From assembly GCA_019873645.1 (NCBI GenBank), contig JAIOAX010000002.1, positions 224,315 through 288,314 on the forward strand: a DNA stretch of 64,000 nucleotides. Reading direction: 5' to 3'. Position 1 is the first letter of the stretch, and each line of letters opens with the position of its first letter. A model generated the notes under the pieces. The model was not told the DNA's origin. It did not search any database and saw only the letters and a program-made list of their open reading frames with translations. This document shows, one piece after another, positions 54,150 to 61,467 of this stretch. The position numbers were made by a program, and so were the translations under genes. This DNA comes from Chloroflexota bacterium. GTDB lineage: Bacteria > Chloroflexota > Anaerolineae > B4-G1 > SLSP01.

Positions 54150-54563
54150 TCAACCGCAGCATGTTGTTGTCGGTGACCCACAACCCATCGGTTCTGTTCC
54201 ACAGCATGTCGGTCCCGATCGGCAGCACGCTGGTTCCGGGCCGCCACACGTCGGCTCTTTCAACCCTCGCAGCGCCGCATTGATCATCGCTGCGGCGCAG
54301 CCCACACCACTGTCCACGAACAGCGCACCGGTGGGGCAGTTGCGCATACACGCGCCACATTCCATGCAGGCGTCTGCCCGCACGATTTGCACCCGCCGCG
54401 TTTCCCACGCACCGGGCGCGAATACGCCTTGTGGACACACTGCACTGCACATCCCGCAGTTGATGCAGGCTTCTGCCTTGAACGCCAACGTGTTGCGCTT
54501 GCTCAACGCCACGAACCCGATTCGCGCATTGATTGCGCTTGTTGCTTCATTACAACTTGTCAT
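54150..54563 (-). CDS. hgcB: HgcB, ferredoxin of mercury methylation
   Basis: HgcB is the [4Fe-4S] ferredoxin that reduces HgcA during mercury methylation. The 137-residue protein has two clusters: cysteines 33, 36, 39, 43 and 66, 69, 72, 76. The second, 'CMECGACMRNCP', is the HgcB-specific form, followed by 'SGVGCAAAMINAALRG'. The C-terminal vicinal Cys pair (135-136) of HgcB is present. Two more CC pairs (113-114, 120-121) in a Cys/Gly/Pro-rich tail make this version longer than the usual ~100 residues. It is 210 bp downstream of hgcA with hairpins between. Confidence 0.92.
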   Translation of the reverse strand: MTSCNEATSAINARIGFVALSKRNTLAFKAEACINCGMCSAVCPQGVFAPGAWETRRVQIVRADACMECGACMRNCPTGALFVDSGVGCAAAMINAALRGLKEPTCGGPEPACCRSGPTCCGTEPMGCGSPTTTCCG

Positions 54564-54636
54564 TTTTTTGCTCCCTTAAATAAACCGCGGATCTCGCGCA
54601 TCATCTCGATAAATAATAGGGAGAAAGTGAGGGGTT

Positions 54637-54658
54637 GGGGGCGGGCATATCCGCCCCC
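54637..54658. repeat. Hairpin in the hgcA-hgcB gap
   Basis: GGGGGCGG and CCGCCCCC flank a 6-base loop. With the next hairpin it may lower read-through from hgcA into hgcB. Confidence 0.5.
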
Positions 54659-54705
54659 AAACCCCCACCTCCAGATTTTTGAGAAGATACAATCTCGCCA
54701 ATCTA

Positions 54706-54741
54706 CGCGAATCTTTGATTAAAAATCAGCGAAGATTCGCG
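54706..54741. repeat. CGCGAATCTT inverted repeat in the hgcA-hgcB gap
   Basis: CGCGAATCTTTGATT and AATCA..AAGATTCGCG pair around a short loop. The neighbouring words 'aatctacgcgaatct' recur near 60785. Confidence 0.55.
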
Positions 54742-54773
54742 TGATTCGCGGTTGGTATCATATTCTGGTCAAA

Positions 54774-55757
54774 CTATTTCGCGCGCCGTGTCAGGCGCAG
54801 AATGAATGCTAAAAGCATGCCGGCTCCGAACATGCCCGCCATTAAACGTATATACCTGGACATCTCGCGTTTCACGCCGGTCTTGGAGGTAAACGGCGTC
54901 GCACCGGTGAAATTGAGCGCGAGAAAGGCCGTGGTCGGCGGCATTGCCAAGAGGTAGGCAAGCGGCCAACCGATCCGTTGGCTTTTGGGACCGGTTGCAC
55001 GTCGCTGCGCCAGTCGGGCAAATGGCAGCGCAGTCAGCCCACCCAGGATGAAGCCCTTGCTGCTGAAATCTGTGGTGGGCAGCCAGGGCAGCAGGATGGG
55101 GAATAAAACCACCCCGGCCAGCACTGCGACAACCGCCCCCCATGCCGCCAGCGGTCCCAGCAGCACGGCCAACACCAGCGCCGCCAGCAGCATTGGTTTG
55201 AAAGTCTGAACCAATTCCACAGGAATCAGCACCAGCCGGTCGCGCAAGGGGAAGCGCACCTGACGCATTTCCGGCGTAGCCTGATGCGTTTTGAGATATT
55301 CCGGCAGATCGGCAGCGCGCACCGGGCCGTATTCGACGCTGAATCCCGTTCGCCGCTTGACCTCATGGGCGGCGACGCCGGGCGCGCCCAACTGTGGCAG
55401 AATCAGTGTGCGGTGGCTGACCACGTCAGATAGCCGGGCGGCCTCGACGCGCCGCACAATTTCGTCCGTACCGAATGTGCCCTTCCCGGCGGCACACCAC
55501 ACGTTGACGCCTTGCGTGTCGAGCACCAGGATGTAGCCATCCACCCCGGCCAGCGCCGAGCGCAGCGCATCGAAGCTGAGGGTGTAGTTGGCGGTGACGA
55601 ACACCGGCGATTCCGGCGTCGGATTGCCGAGCGCGTACAGTCCCGGTGTCACGCGATGGTCGCCGCGCCGGTAGCCCCATCGCGCCAAAAAGTGATCCCA
55701 ATGGTCGGCAAAGGTCAAGATGCTGTTGGTGTGCATAAGGTCAGGTGTTGTGTTCAT
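54774..55757 (-). CDS. hgcA: HgcA, corrinoid protein of mercury methylation
   Basis: HgcA transfers a methyl group from a corrinoid to Hg(II), making methylmercury. The 327-residue protein has the corrinoid domain with the diagnostic cap helix 'NVWCAAGKGTFGT'; Cys88 is the expected lower cobalt ligand. Flanking 'ILVLDTQGVN', 'VSHRTLILPQLGAPGVAAHE' and 'YGPVRAADLPEYL' also match the family. About five transmembrane helices follow from residue 180. GAGGAAC precedes ATG 55757. hgcB lies downstream; an arsR gene lies upstream on the same strand. Confidence 0.96.
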   Translation of the reverse strand: MNTTPDLMHTNSILTFADHWDHFLARWGYRRGDHRVTPGLYALGNPTPESPVFVTANYTLSFDALRSALAGVDGYILVLDTQGVNVWCAAGKGTFGTDEIVRRVEAARLSDVVSHRTLILPQLGAPGVAAHEVKRRTGFSVEYGPVRAADLPEYLKTHQATPEMRQVRFPLRDRLVLIPVELVQTFKPMLLAALVLAVLLGPLAAWGAVVAVLAGVVLFPILLPWLPTTDFSSKGFILGGLTALPFARLAQRRATGPKSQRIGWPLAYLLAMPPTTAFLALNFTGATPFTSKTGVKREMSRYIRLMAGMFGAGMLLAFILRLTRRAK

Positions 55758-55774
55758 TCAGTTCCTCATAAAAG

Positions 55775-56015
55775 TAGCGTTGGTAGAGCAAACTGTTAGT
55801 TTGCTGCTTACGCAAGCTAACAGCTTGCGCTACATAGCGTTGGTAGAGCAAACTGTTAGTTTGCTGCTTACGCAAGCTAACAGCTTGCGCTACATAGCGT
55901 TGGTAGAGCAAACTGTTAGTTTGCTACTTACGCAAGCTAACAGCTTGCGCTACATAGCGTTGGTAGAGCAAACTGTTAGTTTGCTACTTACGCAAGCTAA
56001 CAGCTTGCGCTACAT
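55775..56015. repeat. Four tandem 60-bp hairpin repeats between arsR and hgcA
   Basis: Exactly 60-bp units, four copies with one base difference between the first two and last two. Each unit holds two palindromes, AGCAAACTGTTAGTTTGCT and CGCAAGCTAACAGCTTGCG, inside outer GTAG/CTAC ends. The array reaches from the arsR stop codon to 18 bp before the hgcA start. There are no unique spacers, so it is not CRISPR. Confidence 0.92.
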
Positions 56016-56342
56016 GATTTGCACGATTTTTTCCCGAAACCAAGTGAGGTTTTCCTCATTCAGGCAGTAACAGCGCGCCGGGCCTTCGGTGACGCCACTG
56101 ATCAGGCCGGCTTCCCGCAAGACTTTGAGGTGTTGCGAGACGGTCGCCTGGGCAATAGGCAGGTAATCTACGATGTCGCCGGTGATGCAGCCAGGATGCG
56201 TCGCCAGATACTTCATAATCTCAAAACGGATCGGGTTGCCAAGCGCCTTGAACATTGCTACCAGGCGCGCCTGATCCGCATCGGAAATATCCAGCGTGCA
56301 GCACGCCGGGGCGCACCACGCGCAAGATAGGTTTTCGGTCAT
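56010..56342 (-). CDS. ArsR/SmtB-family metal-responsive repressor
   Basis: The 110-residue protein has the ArsR winged helix ('MFKALGNPIRFEIMKYLATH', 'ATVSQHLKVLREAGLISG'). Metal-binding cysteines are likely at the N-terminus ('CAWCAPACC', Cys7, 10, 14, 15) and in the wing ('ARCYCL'). It should bind the tandem operators before its own gene and release them on binding arsenic, mercury or a similar thiophilic metal. AAAGGAGG precedes ATG 56342. hgcA and hgcB follow, so it may control mercury methylation. Confidence 0.9.
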   Translation of the reverse strand: MTENLSCAWCAPACCTLDISDADQARLVAMFKALGNPIRFEIMKYLATHPGCITGDIVDYLPIAQATVSQHLKVLREAGLISGVTEGPARCYCLNEENLTWFREKIVQIM

Positions 56343-56352
56343 CTGGCCTCCT

Positions 56353-56389
56353 TTATCGTATTTTTACGCTTATCGTATTTTTACGATAA
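56353..56389. promoter_or_regulatory. Tandem ArsR operators
   Basis: TTATCGTA-TTTT-TACGATAA is perfect at 56370-56389; a second copy with two changed bases (TACGCTTA) stands at 56353-56372. The 17-bp spacing puts both between the -10 box and the ribosome site of arsR. Confidence 0.8.
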
Positions 56390-56417
56390 ATTGTACCACA
56401 AAAAGCGCGCTTGTCAA
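56390..56417 (-). promoter_or_regulatory. arsR(-hgcAB) promoter
   Basis: A perfect TTGACA (56412-56417), 16-bp spacer and TACAAT (56390-56395) on the reverse strand, followed at once by the operators. Confidence 0.8.
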
Positions 56418-56426
56418 CTCCCATAT

Positions 56427-59093
56427 TCAGACCAGTATGACTTCCCCTGCCGTCCCATCCACGGTGATCGTCTGTCCGCTGTGGATGCGCCGGGTGGCGA
56501 CGCCCGTTCCCATCACTGCCGGGATGCCGTACTCGCGGGCGACGATGCTGCCGTGGCTGAACGGCCCGCCCACGTCGGTGACGATGCCCGCCGCCATTGC
56601 AAAGAGCGGCGTCCACGCCGGTGTGGTGATGGCGGCCACGAGGATACTCCCCGGTTGCATCTGTGTGAATTCCTCCGGGCCACGCAGCACGCACGCCGTG
56701 CCGGTGACGCGCCCCGGACTGGCGCCGATGCCTTTGAGGATTGCGCCGCCTGCGTCATTGCTGCGCGCCGGTGCGATTTTCTCCACACGCCTCAGCCATT
56801 TGGAACCTGTCGGCAATCCCACCGGCGGGATGGCTTGCTTTTCAGCCTGCCAGACGGCCTTACGTTGCAAAATGATCTCGGCCATGCTGCTCAGGTTCTC
56901 GCCCCGGTCGAGGGCGGCAGCAGCCTCATTGACCTCAGCCTCGTACAGCCAGTAAACGTCGTCGGCCTGTGCGAGCATGCCGGCTTCGACCAGGCGTCGT
57001 CCCAATTCGCCCAACATTTGACGCAGCAAAGGATACCCCAGACCCAGATCGGCCAGGCTGTCCTCGCGCATTGGGCCGTAGCGGTGCGCCCAGCTCAGCA
57101 ATTTGCGGAACCACTTCAGGCGCAATCCCCGTAACCGCCTGGAGACGGTCTGGATCGCTTCGTCACGCCGCGCCGCCAGGGTCTGCTGACGCTCATACGG
57201 GCTGGTTCCCTGACCCTTGAGGTACATTTTGACCGTTTCCAGCAAGGGTGTGGGGTCATCAGCGGGCGTTGGCTTGGCAAAGTCGAGGTCGTAGATGGTG
57301 TGCCCATAGCGCGCCAGATGCGCGCGGAAACGTTGCTGCCATGCCTGCCAGATGTCGGCGGGAACATCCGGTGGGGCGTTCTCCCCGGCCAATTGCGCTG
57401 CCAGTGAGGTAACAGGCGTGTGCGCGATATAGTCGGCCAGTTCGGAGGATTCCCGACACGCCTGCGCCAGGTCATAGAGTGACTTTTCGGCCAGGATAGG
57501 CAGGCTGTCGAGGCCCAGCAGAAAGGTCAGCGCCGGAGGATCGCCGCGCCGTTTGATCAGCTTATCGTAAAATGCTGCGAATCCCATCTCTACGCTCATC
57601 GCTAAGCCGACAATGCCCGATTGCAGGACGGTGTAGGTATTCACGGTTTCGGCCAGCAACTCGCGCGCAGCGGTCAAGAGATCGGCAGCAGGCAGTTCAC
57701 GCAGCGGGCGGCTTCTCCAACGTTCGATGATGGCTTCATACTGTGGATGTGCCTCATCCCGCCAACGCTCCACGCTCCGCACCAGGATTTTGAAAGTTGA
57801 GGGCCGCAGGAAGCCGAGCATTTGGAACAAGAACTTGAAGGTAAGGCGCATCTGGAAGTAGGCATAGTCGTTGACGGTCACATAGATTTCACCCGGCAAG
57901 CCCCACCCAAAAAGCTCATTGAAAAGCCGCGCGGTACCGACATTGATCACTCGCAGCCCCAGCGTGCCGAACAGGGGCGTCAGGGGATCGGGCAGTTGTT
58001 CGATGATACTGGAGCGAAAGCCGATGGCTTTGGGGGCGGGCAGTTTCCACTCGGTTGGCGGCGGGATGAGCGGCGCGGACGATTCCGGCGGTAGCGCAGT
58101 GATAGGACGTGCCTGGAGGATGAAGAAGCCTCCCTCACCCCAGACCTCTCTCCCAGAGGAAGAGGGGAATGTAAACGCCCATTCGATGTCCATCGGCATC
58201 CCGTACAGGTCCTCGATTTGCACGCCCAGCCGCGCCAGTGCGGTGGCTTGTGCGTCGTTCAGCACGGGAGCGCGGCGCAAGTGCTCTGGCGTCGGCTGTT
58301 CTGCCGTGCCGCCTGCCACGCGCACGGTCATCACCTGCTTGTCGGCGGTGTCGCGCGCGGTCACATGCCCGGTGGCTTTGTCCAGCGTCAGCATGTCCGG
58401 TGTCACCGTCCCGCCGACCATGGACTCGCCCAACCCCCATGCCGCGCTGATCATCACCTGGTCACGCCGTCCGGTGAAGGGGTTGGCGGTGAACATCACG
58501 CCGGCGGCTTTTGCCGGGACGAGCTGCTGGACGACGACCGCCAGGCTCACCGCTTTCTGGTCAATGCCGTGTTGCATCCGGTAGCCGATAGCCCGCGCCG
58601 TCCACAGGCTGGCCCAGCAGCGTTGGACGGCGTCCAGCACGGCCTCGATCCCCTGCACGTTGAGGTAGGTCTCCTGCTGACCGGCGAAGGAGAGGTCGGG
58701 CAGGTCTTCGGCGGTGGCGGATGAGCGGACGGCGACGGGCAAATGGGGATTGGGGATTGGGGATTGGGGATCGGGAATGGCGCTGTAGGCGGTGCGGATT
58801 TCGTCGGCAATGGCGGGAGGGATATGAGCGGCGGCGAAAAGGGCGCTGATTTGGGATGAGGTGGTTTCCAGGGTGGCAGGTTTGGACGGGTCGGCCATCT
58901 GCAATGCTGCCAGGATGCGCGGTTGCAGGTCGTTTTCGGCGATGAATTGGCGGTAAGCGGCGGTGGTCACGTGGAAGCCGTCGGGGACAGGCAATCCCGC
59001 GCCGGCCAGGCGGGCCAGCGATGCGCCCTTGCCGCCCGCCAGCGCCAGCGTCGCCCGTGGATCTGATAGAGAAAGAACATAGGTTGCGGCCAT
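56427..59093 (-). CDS. PEP-utilising enzyme (PEP synthase / rifampin phosphotransferase-like)
   Basis: ATG 59093 has GAGGTGAGG upstream and gives 888 residues. An N-terminal ATP-grasp domain ('GGKGASLARLAGAGLPVPDG', 'VAVRSSATAEDLPDLSFAGQ') is followed by a long middle region. A C-terminal swivelling domain has the phospho-His in 'FSHGSIVARE' (His847). There is no C-terminal PEP-binding barrel, so the layout and length (about 870) fit rifampin phosphotransferase-type enzymes better than PEP synthase. A proline-rich loop (107-119) is encoded by a GGGGATT heptamer array. Confidence 0.82.
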   Translation of the reverse strand: MAATYVLSLSDPRATLALAGGKGASLARLAGAGLPVPDGFHVTTAAYRQFIAENDLQPRILAALQMADPSKPATLETTSSQISALFAAAHIPPAIADEIRTAYSAIPDPQSPIPNPHLPVAVRSSATAEDLPDLSFAGQQETYLNVQGIEAVLDAVQRCWASLWTARAIGYRMQHGIDQKAVSLAVVVQQLVPAKAAGVMFTANPFTGRRDQVMISAAWGLGESMVGGTVTPDMLTLDKATGHVTARDTADKQVMTVRVAGGTAEQPTPEHLRRAPVLNDAQATALARLGVQIEDLYGMPMDIEWAFTFPSSSGREVWGEGGFFILQARPITALPPESSAPLIPPPTEWKLPAPKAIGFRSSIIEQLPDPLTPLFGTLGLRVINVGTARLFNELFGWGLPGEIYVTVNDYAYFQMRLTFKFLFQMLGFLRPSTFKILVRSVERWRDEAHPQYEAIIERWRSRPLRELPAADLLTAARELLAETVNTYTVLQSGIVGLAMSVEMGFAAFYDKLIKRRGDPPALTFLLGLDSLPILAEKSLYDLAQACRESSELADYIAHTPVTSLAAQLAGENAPPDVPADIWQAWQQRFRAHLARYGHTIYDLDFAKPTPADDPTPLLETVKMYLKGQGTSPYERQQTLAARRDEAIQTVSRRLRGLRLKWFRKLLSWAHRYGPMREDSLADLGLGYPLLRQMLGELGRRLVEAGMLAQADDVYWLYEAEVNEAAAALDRGENLSSMAEIILQRKAVWQAEKQAIPPVGLPTGSKWLRRVEKIAPARSNDAGGAILKGIGASPGRVTGTACVLRGPEEFTQMQPGSILVAAITTPAWTPLFAMAAGIVTDVGGPFSHGSIVAREYGIPAVMGTGVATRRIHSGQTITVDGTAGEVILV
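58743..58779. repeat. GGGGATT heptamer array inside a coding sequence
   Basis: Five GGGGATT-type copies lie inside the PEP-utilising enzyme gene and encode 'PDPQSPIPNPHLP' in its ATP-grasp domain. The same word fills the gap at 8611-8664. Confidence 0.85.
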
Positions 59094-59115
59094 TGCCTCA
59101 CCTCCCCCGAAAATA

Positions 59116-59812
59116 CTACACCCCCAGTTGATACCGCAAAACCCGGAAATCGCGCAAGAAAGGGATGTGACGGAACACCTTATACCAACCCAGGCGCGGT
59201 TCGTCCTGCTCGTAGTAGCACCAGTCGGCAAGCAGACGGCCCACGCCCCACTTTTGCGGCGCACGGCTGTCGTTGGTGGCCCAGTGGACGCGTGCGGCGC
59301 GCGTCTGGCGGATGGCGGGGTGCAGGCGACTCAACCGCTTCCGCCAGGAAGAAATACGGGCCGGGATGCTGCGCGACTTCGTCCATCCAATCGAATTCTA
59401 GGGCGGAACAAGCCAGTGTGTGGCAGCGGGGATGCGGCGCGAAGAAACGCTCCCGCAGCGCCATCACCTCCGGGAAATCCAGGTTGAACCACGTCACCTG
59501 CCCGTTGTCTACACGTTCGAAGCGGGTGTCCAGGCCACAGCCGATGTCCACCACCACGCCGTTGGGGTGCTGTGTCAGGAACGCGCGCACAGCGCGGTCG
59601 AATTCGCGGGCGCGCAGGCCGACGTTCAACTGCTGGAAGCGCTGCCGATCCAGTTTGGAGAAGTCGTAGGCCAACTGCGCGACGATTTCTATTGCTTTCG
59701 GATCGTGGATCAGTCCGTCGGGGCGGCGGCTTTCGGCGGCGCGGTAGGCCAGTGGTAACAACAGCGTTTCGGAAATGGCGCTCAAGGCTTCAGTGGCAAT
59801 TTTGTCGGCCAG
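59116..59812 (-). pseudogene. Leucine carboxyl methyltransferase-like SAM methyltransferase, internally deleted
   Basis: The 5' part codes for a normal start of this family ('AISETLLLPLAYRAAESRRP', 'VVVDIGCGLDTRFERVDN') up to 'PYFFLAEAV' near 59340. The reading then changes frame, and the other frame continues with the normal C-terminus ('LSRLHPAIRQT', 'LADWCYYEQDEPRLGWYKVF'). About 35-40 family residues are missing at the junction, so a small deletion also shifted the frame. The start is unclear: TTG 59785 or CTG 59812. It lies 23 bp upstream of the PEP-utilising enzyme gene. Confidence 0.75.
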
Positions 59813-59864
59813 AGTTTCAGCTCCTGCTTCGATCGTTTAATTTGGAAAGAACCTTGTGCCAGAA

Positions 59865-60089
59865 TTATCTGCTCAAAATTTCAACCACGCCTTGTCCGCC
59901 ATCCAAGCGGACGCGGTCACCCGTCTTGCAGTATGGTGGCGTTGCCGCAGCCGACCACCGCCGGGATACCCAGCTCGCGCGCGACGATGGCGGCGTGTGA
60001 GAGCGGCGCGCCTACGTCGGTGACGATCGCGGACAGGCGCGGGAAGAGCGGCGTCCAGCCGACATTGGTGATTTGGATCGTGATCACGG
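59865..60089 (-). pseudogene. Remnant of a second PEP-utilising enzyme (swivelling His domain only)
   Basis: About 70 residues match the C-terminus of the neighbouring enzyme: 'TNVGWTPLF', 'IVTDVGAPLSHAAIVARE', 'GIPAVVGCGNAT'. A one-base change then brings TGA after 'ILQDG', while the next frame restores the family end ('TGDRVRLDGGQGVVEIL') to TAA at 59865-59867. Nothing upstream of this domain remains; it begins right after the stop of the methyltransferase gene. Confidence 0.78.
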
Positions 60090-60746
60090 TCAAGCCTCCA
60101 TATCCGGCTTGCGGAAGTTGAGCGTGTAATTCCACCAGTTGCCGTACCGCGCCACTAGCTCGAATCCGGCGGCGCTGGCCCAGGCGATGGTCGTCGCGCG
60201 GCGCGGGTAATCGGGGTCGAGGAACTCCTCGGTCAGCGAGACGACGCCGCCCGGCTTGAGCACGCGGTGGATCTCGCGCAGCGCGCGCACGGGGTCGGGG
60301 ATTTCGGGCAGCACGGTGATGAGGAACGCGCGATCCACCGTGCCGTCTTCAAGGGGCAGTTCATAGGCGCTGGCGACGTAGGTTTCGACGTTGGTCACGC
60401 CGGCGGCCTTGACTCGCGCATCCACCTGCGCGATCATCCCCGGCTGGATATCCACGGCGATCAGGCGGCCTTCCGGCCCCACACGCTGCGCAGCATCCAC
60501 GGTGAACGCGCCCGGCCCAGGGCCGAGTTCCAGCACCGTCTCGCCAGGGCGCAGCCCGACCCGGTCGAGTGCGTGACGCACGTCCCAGCGGCGCAGCGGG
60601 TTATCCACAAGCCAACTCCACGAGGTCGGACACGGTTCGCCGCGGCCTTTCTTCAGCTTCAGAAGGAACTTGAGGCCAAACAGCCAAAAGACCACCAGCC
60701 CGCCGACTAAAGCGGTCACAATCCACAAAGCGTTTCTTCTTCTCAT
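60090..60746 (-). CDS. Membrane-anchored class I SAM methyltransferase
   Basis: ATG 60746 has GAGAGGAAAAG upstream and gives 218 residues. An N-terminal transmembrane helix ('LWIVTALVGGLVVFWLFGL') precedes motif I 'VLELGPGPGAFTVDAA', 'AVDIQPGMIAQ' and 'LREIHRVLKPGGVVSLTEEF'. It resembles UbiE/phospholipid methyltransferases; the substrate is unknown. Its stop abuts a gene remnant. Confidence 0.85.
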   Translation of the reverse strand: MRRRNALWIVTALVGGLVVFWLFGLKFLLKLKKGRGEPCPTSWSWLVDNPLRRWDVRHALDRVGLRPGETVLELGPGPGAFTVDAAQRVGPEGRLIAVDIQPGMIAQVDARVKAAGVTNVETYVASAYELPLEDGTVDRAFLITVLPEIPDPVRALREIHRVLKPGGVVSLTEEFLDPDYPRRATTIAWASAAGFELVARYGNWWNYTLNFRKPDMEA

Positions 60747-60813
60747 GGTTTCTTTTCCTCTCAAAATAAACCGCTGATCTCGCTAATCTACGCGAATCTG
60801 TTCCGAAAATGGT

Positions 60814-60883
60814 CAGCAGATTAAGCAGATTTATGCGCCAATTGAAAGCTAATCCGTTCAAATCCGTTGACATGCATTTTCAT
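60814..60883 (-). repeat. Dispersed ~80-bp intergenic repeat, copy 2
   Basis: On the reverse strand ATGAAAATGC..AACGGATTTGAACGGATTAG..AATCTGCT is nearly identical to 32661-32745. It sits between the methyltransferase and the MarR/GbsR-type gene. Confidence 0.8.
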
Positions 60884-60911
60884 GTGATTCACGGTTAGCT
60901 CCTTGCCCTGT

Positions 60912-61403
60912 TTATCTTGCTTCTGATGATCCTTCCCCGATTCCCCGCTGCGCTTCAATGTGCTCCAGCAGCGCCGGTAACTCGTCTTCAATCAACGAAA
61001 ACATATCGTGCGCTTCCTGCAAACGCTCACGCAGGGCCGGGTCTTCGTCTTTGAGCAATTCCAGCCCCCGCTCGGCAATTTGATGCAACGAGGCCATCAT
61101 GCGCAGGTACATGCGCATAAAGGTGACCCATCCCCCGCGCAGAAAACGGAAGTAAATGCGCCGCGGCACAGGCGAAGGCACCCGCTCGATCAGCCCCATC
61201 TCGATCAGCAGACGCGCGCTGGTACTGACGGCGCTTTTGCTGGCCTGTAAACGTTCACAAAGTTCATCCAGGGACTGCTCCGGAGGGTTGGCAATCAGCA
61301 ACACCCCCAGGATGCGCCCGGCCATACGCGGGATGCCCATCTGTTCAAAGTACAGGCTGATGTCTTCGATAAAGTGTTTTTGTTCATAGTAGCGTTCAGG
61401 CAT
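60912..61403 (-). CDS. MarR/GbsR-family transcriptional regulator
   Basis: The 163-residue protein has a winged helix ('GRILGVLLIANPPEQSLDEL', 'ASKSAVSTSARLLIEMGLIE') and a long C-terminal helix for dimerisation. GbsR-type regulators control osmolyte or stress genes; the target here is unknown. It lies upstream of the methyltransferase gene on the same strand, about 165 bp away. Confidence 0.82.
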   Translation of the reverse strand: MPERYYEQKHFIEDISLYFEQMGIPRMAGRILGVLLIANPPEQSLDELCERLQASKSAVSTSARLLIEMGLIERVPSPVPRRIYFRFLRGGWVTFMRMYLRMMASLHQIAERGLELLKDEDPALRERLQEAHDMFSLIEDELPALLEHIEAQRGIGEGSSEAR

Positions 61404-61424
61404 AGTTTTTTACCCCCATATTAA

Positions 61425-61458
61425 ACCCTTGCGAAGGTTTCCGAACCTTCGCAAGGGT
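61425..61458. terminator. ACCCTTGCGAAGGTT palindrome
   Basis: A perfect 15-bp stem with a 4-base loop (TCCG) lies just after the P-type ATPase stop and before the regulator start. It is probably a dispersed palindrome working as the ATPase terminator. Confidence 0.7.
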
Positions 61459-61467
61459 GACCGCAAT

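Noticed and set aside
55775..56015. CRISPR array
   Set aside because: The whole 60-bp unit repeats with no unique spacers, and no cas genes are present.
55720..56070. A 116-residue protein made of 20-residue repeats
   Set aside because: The 60-bp period keeps any frame open; the DNA is palindromic and there is no ribosome site.
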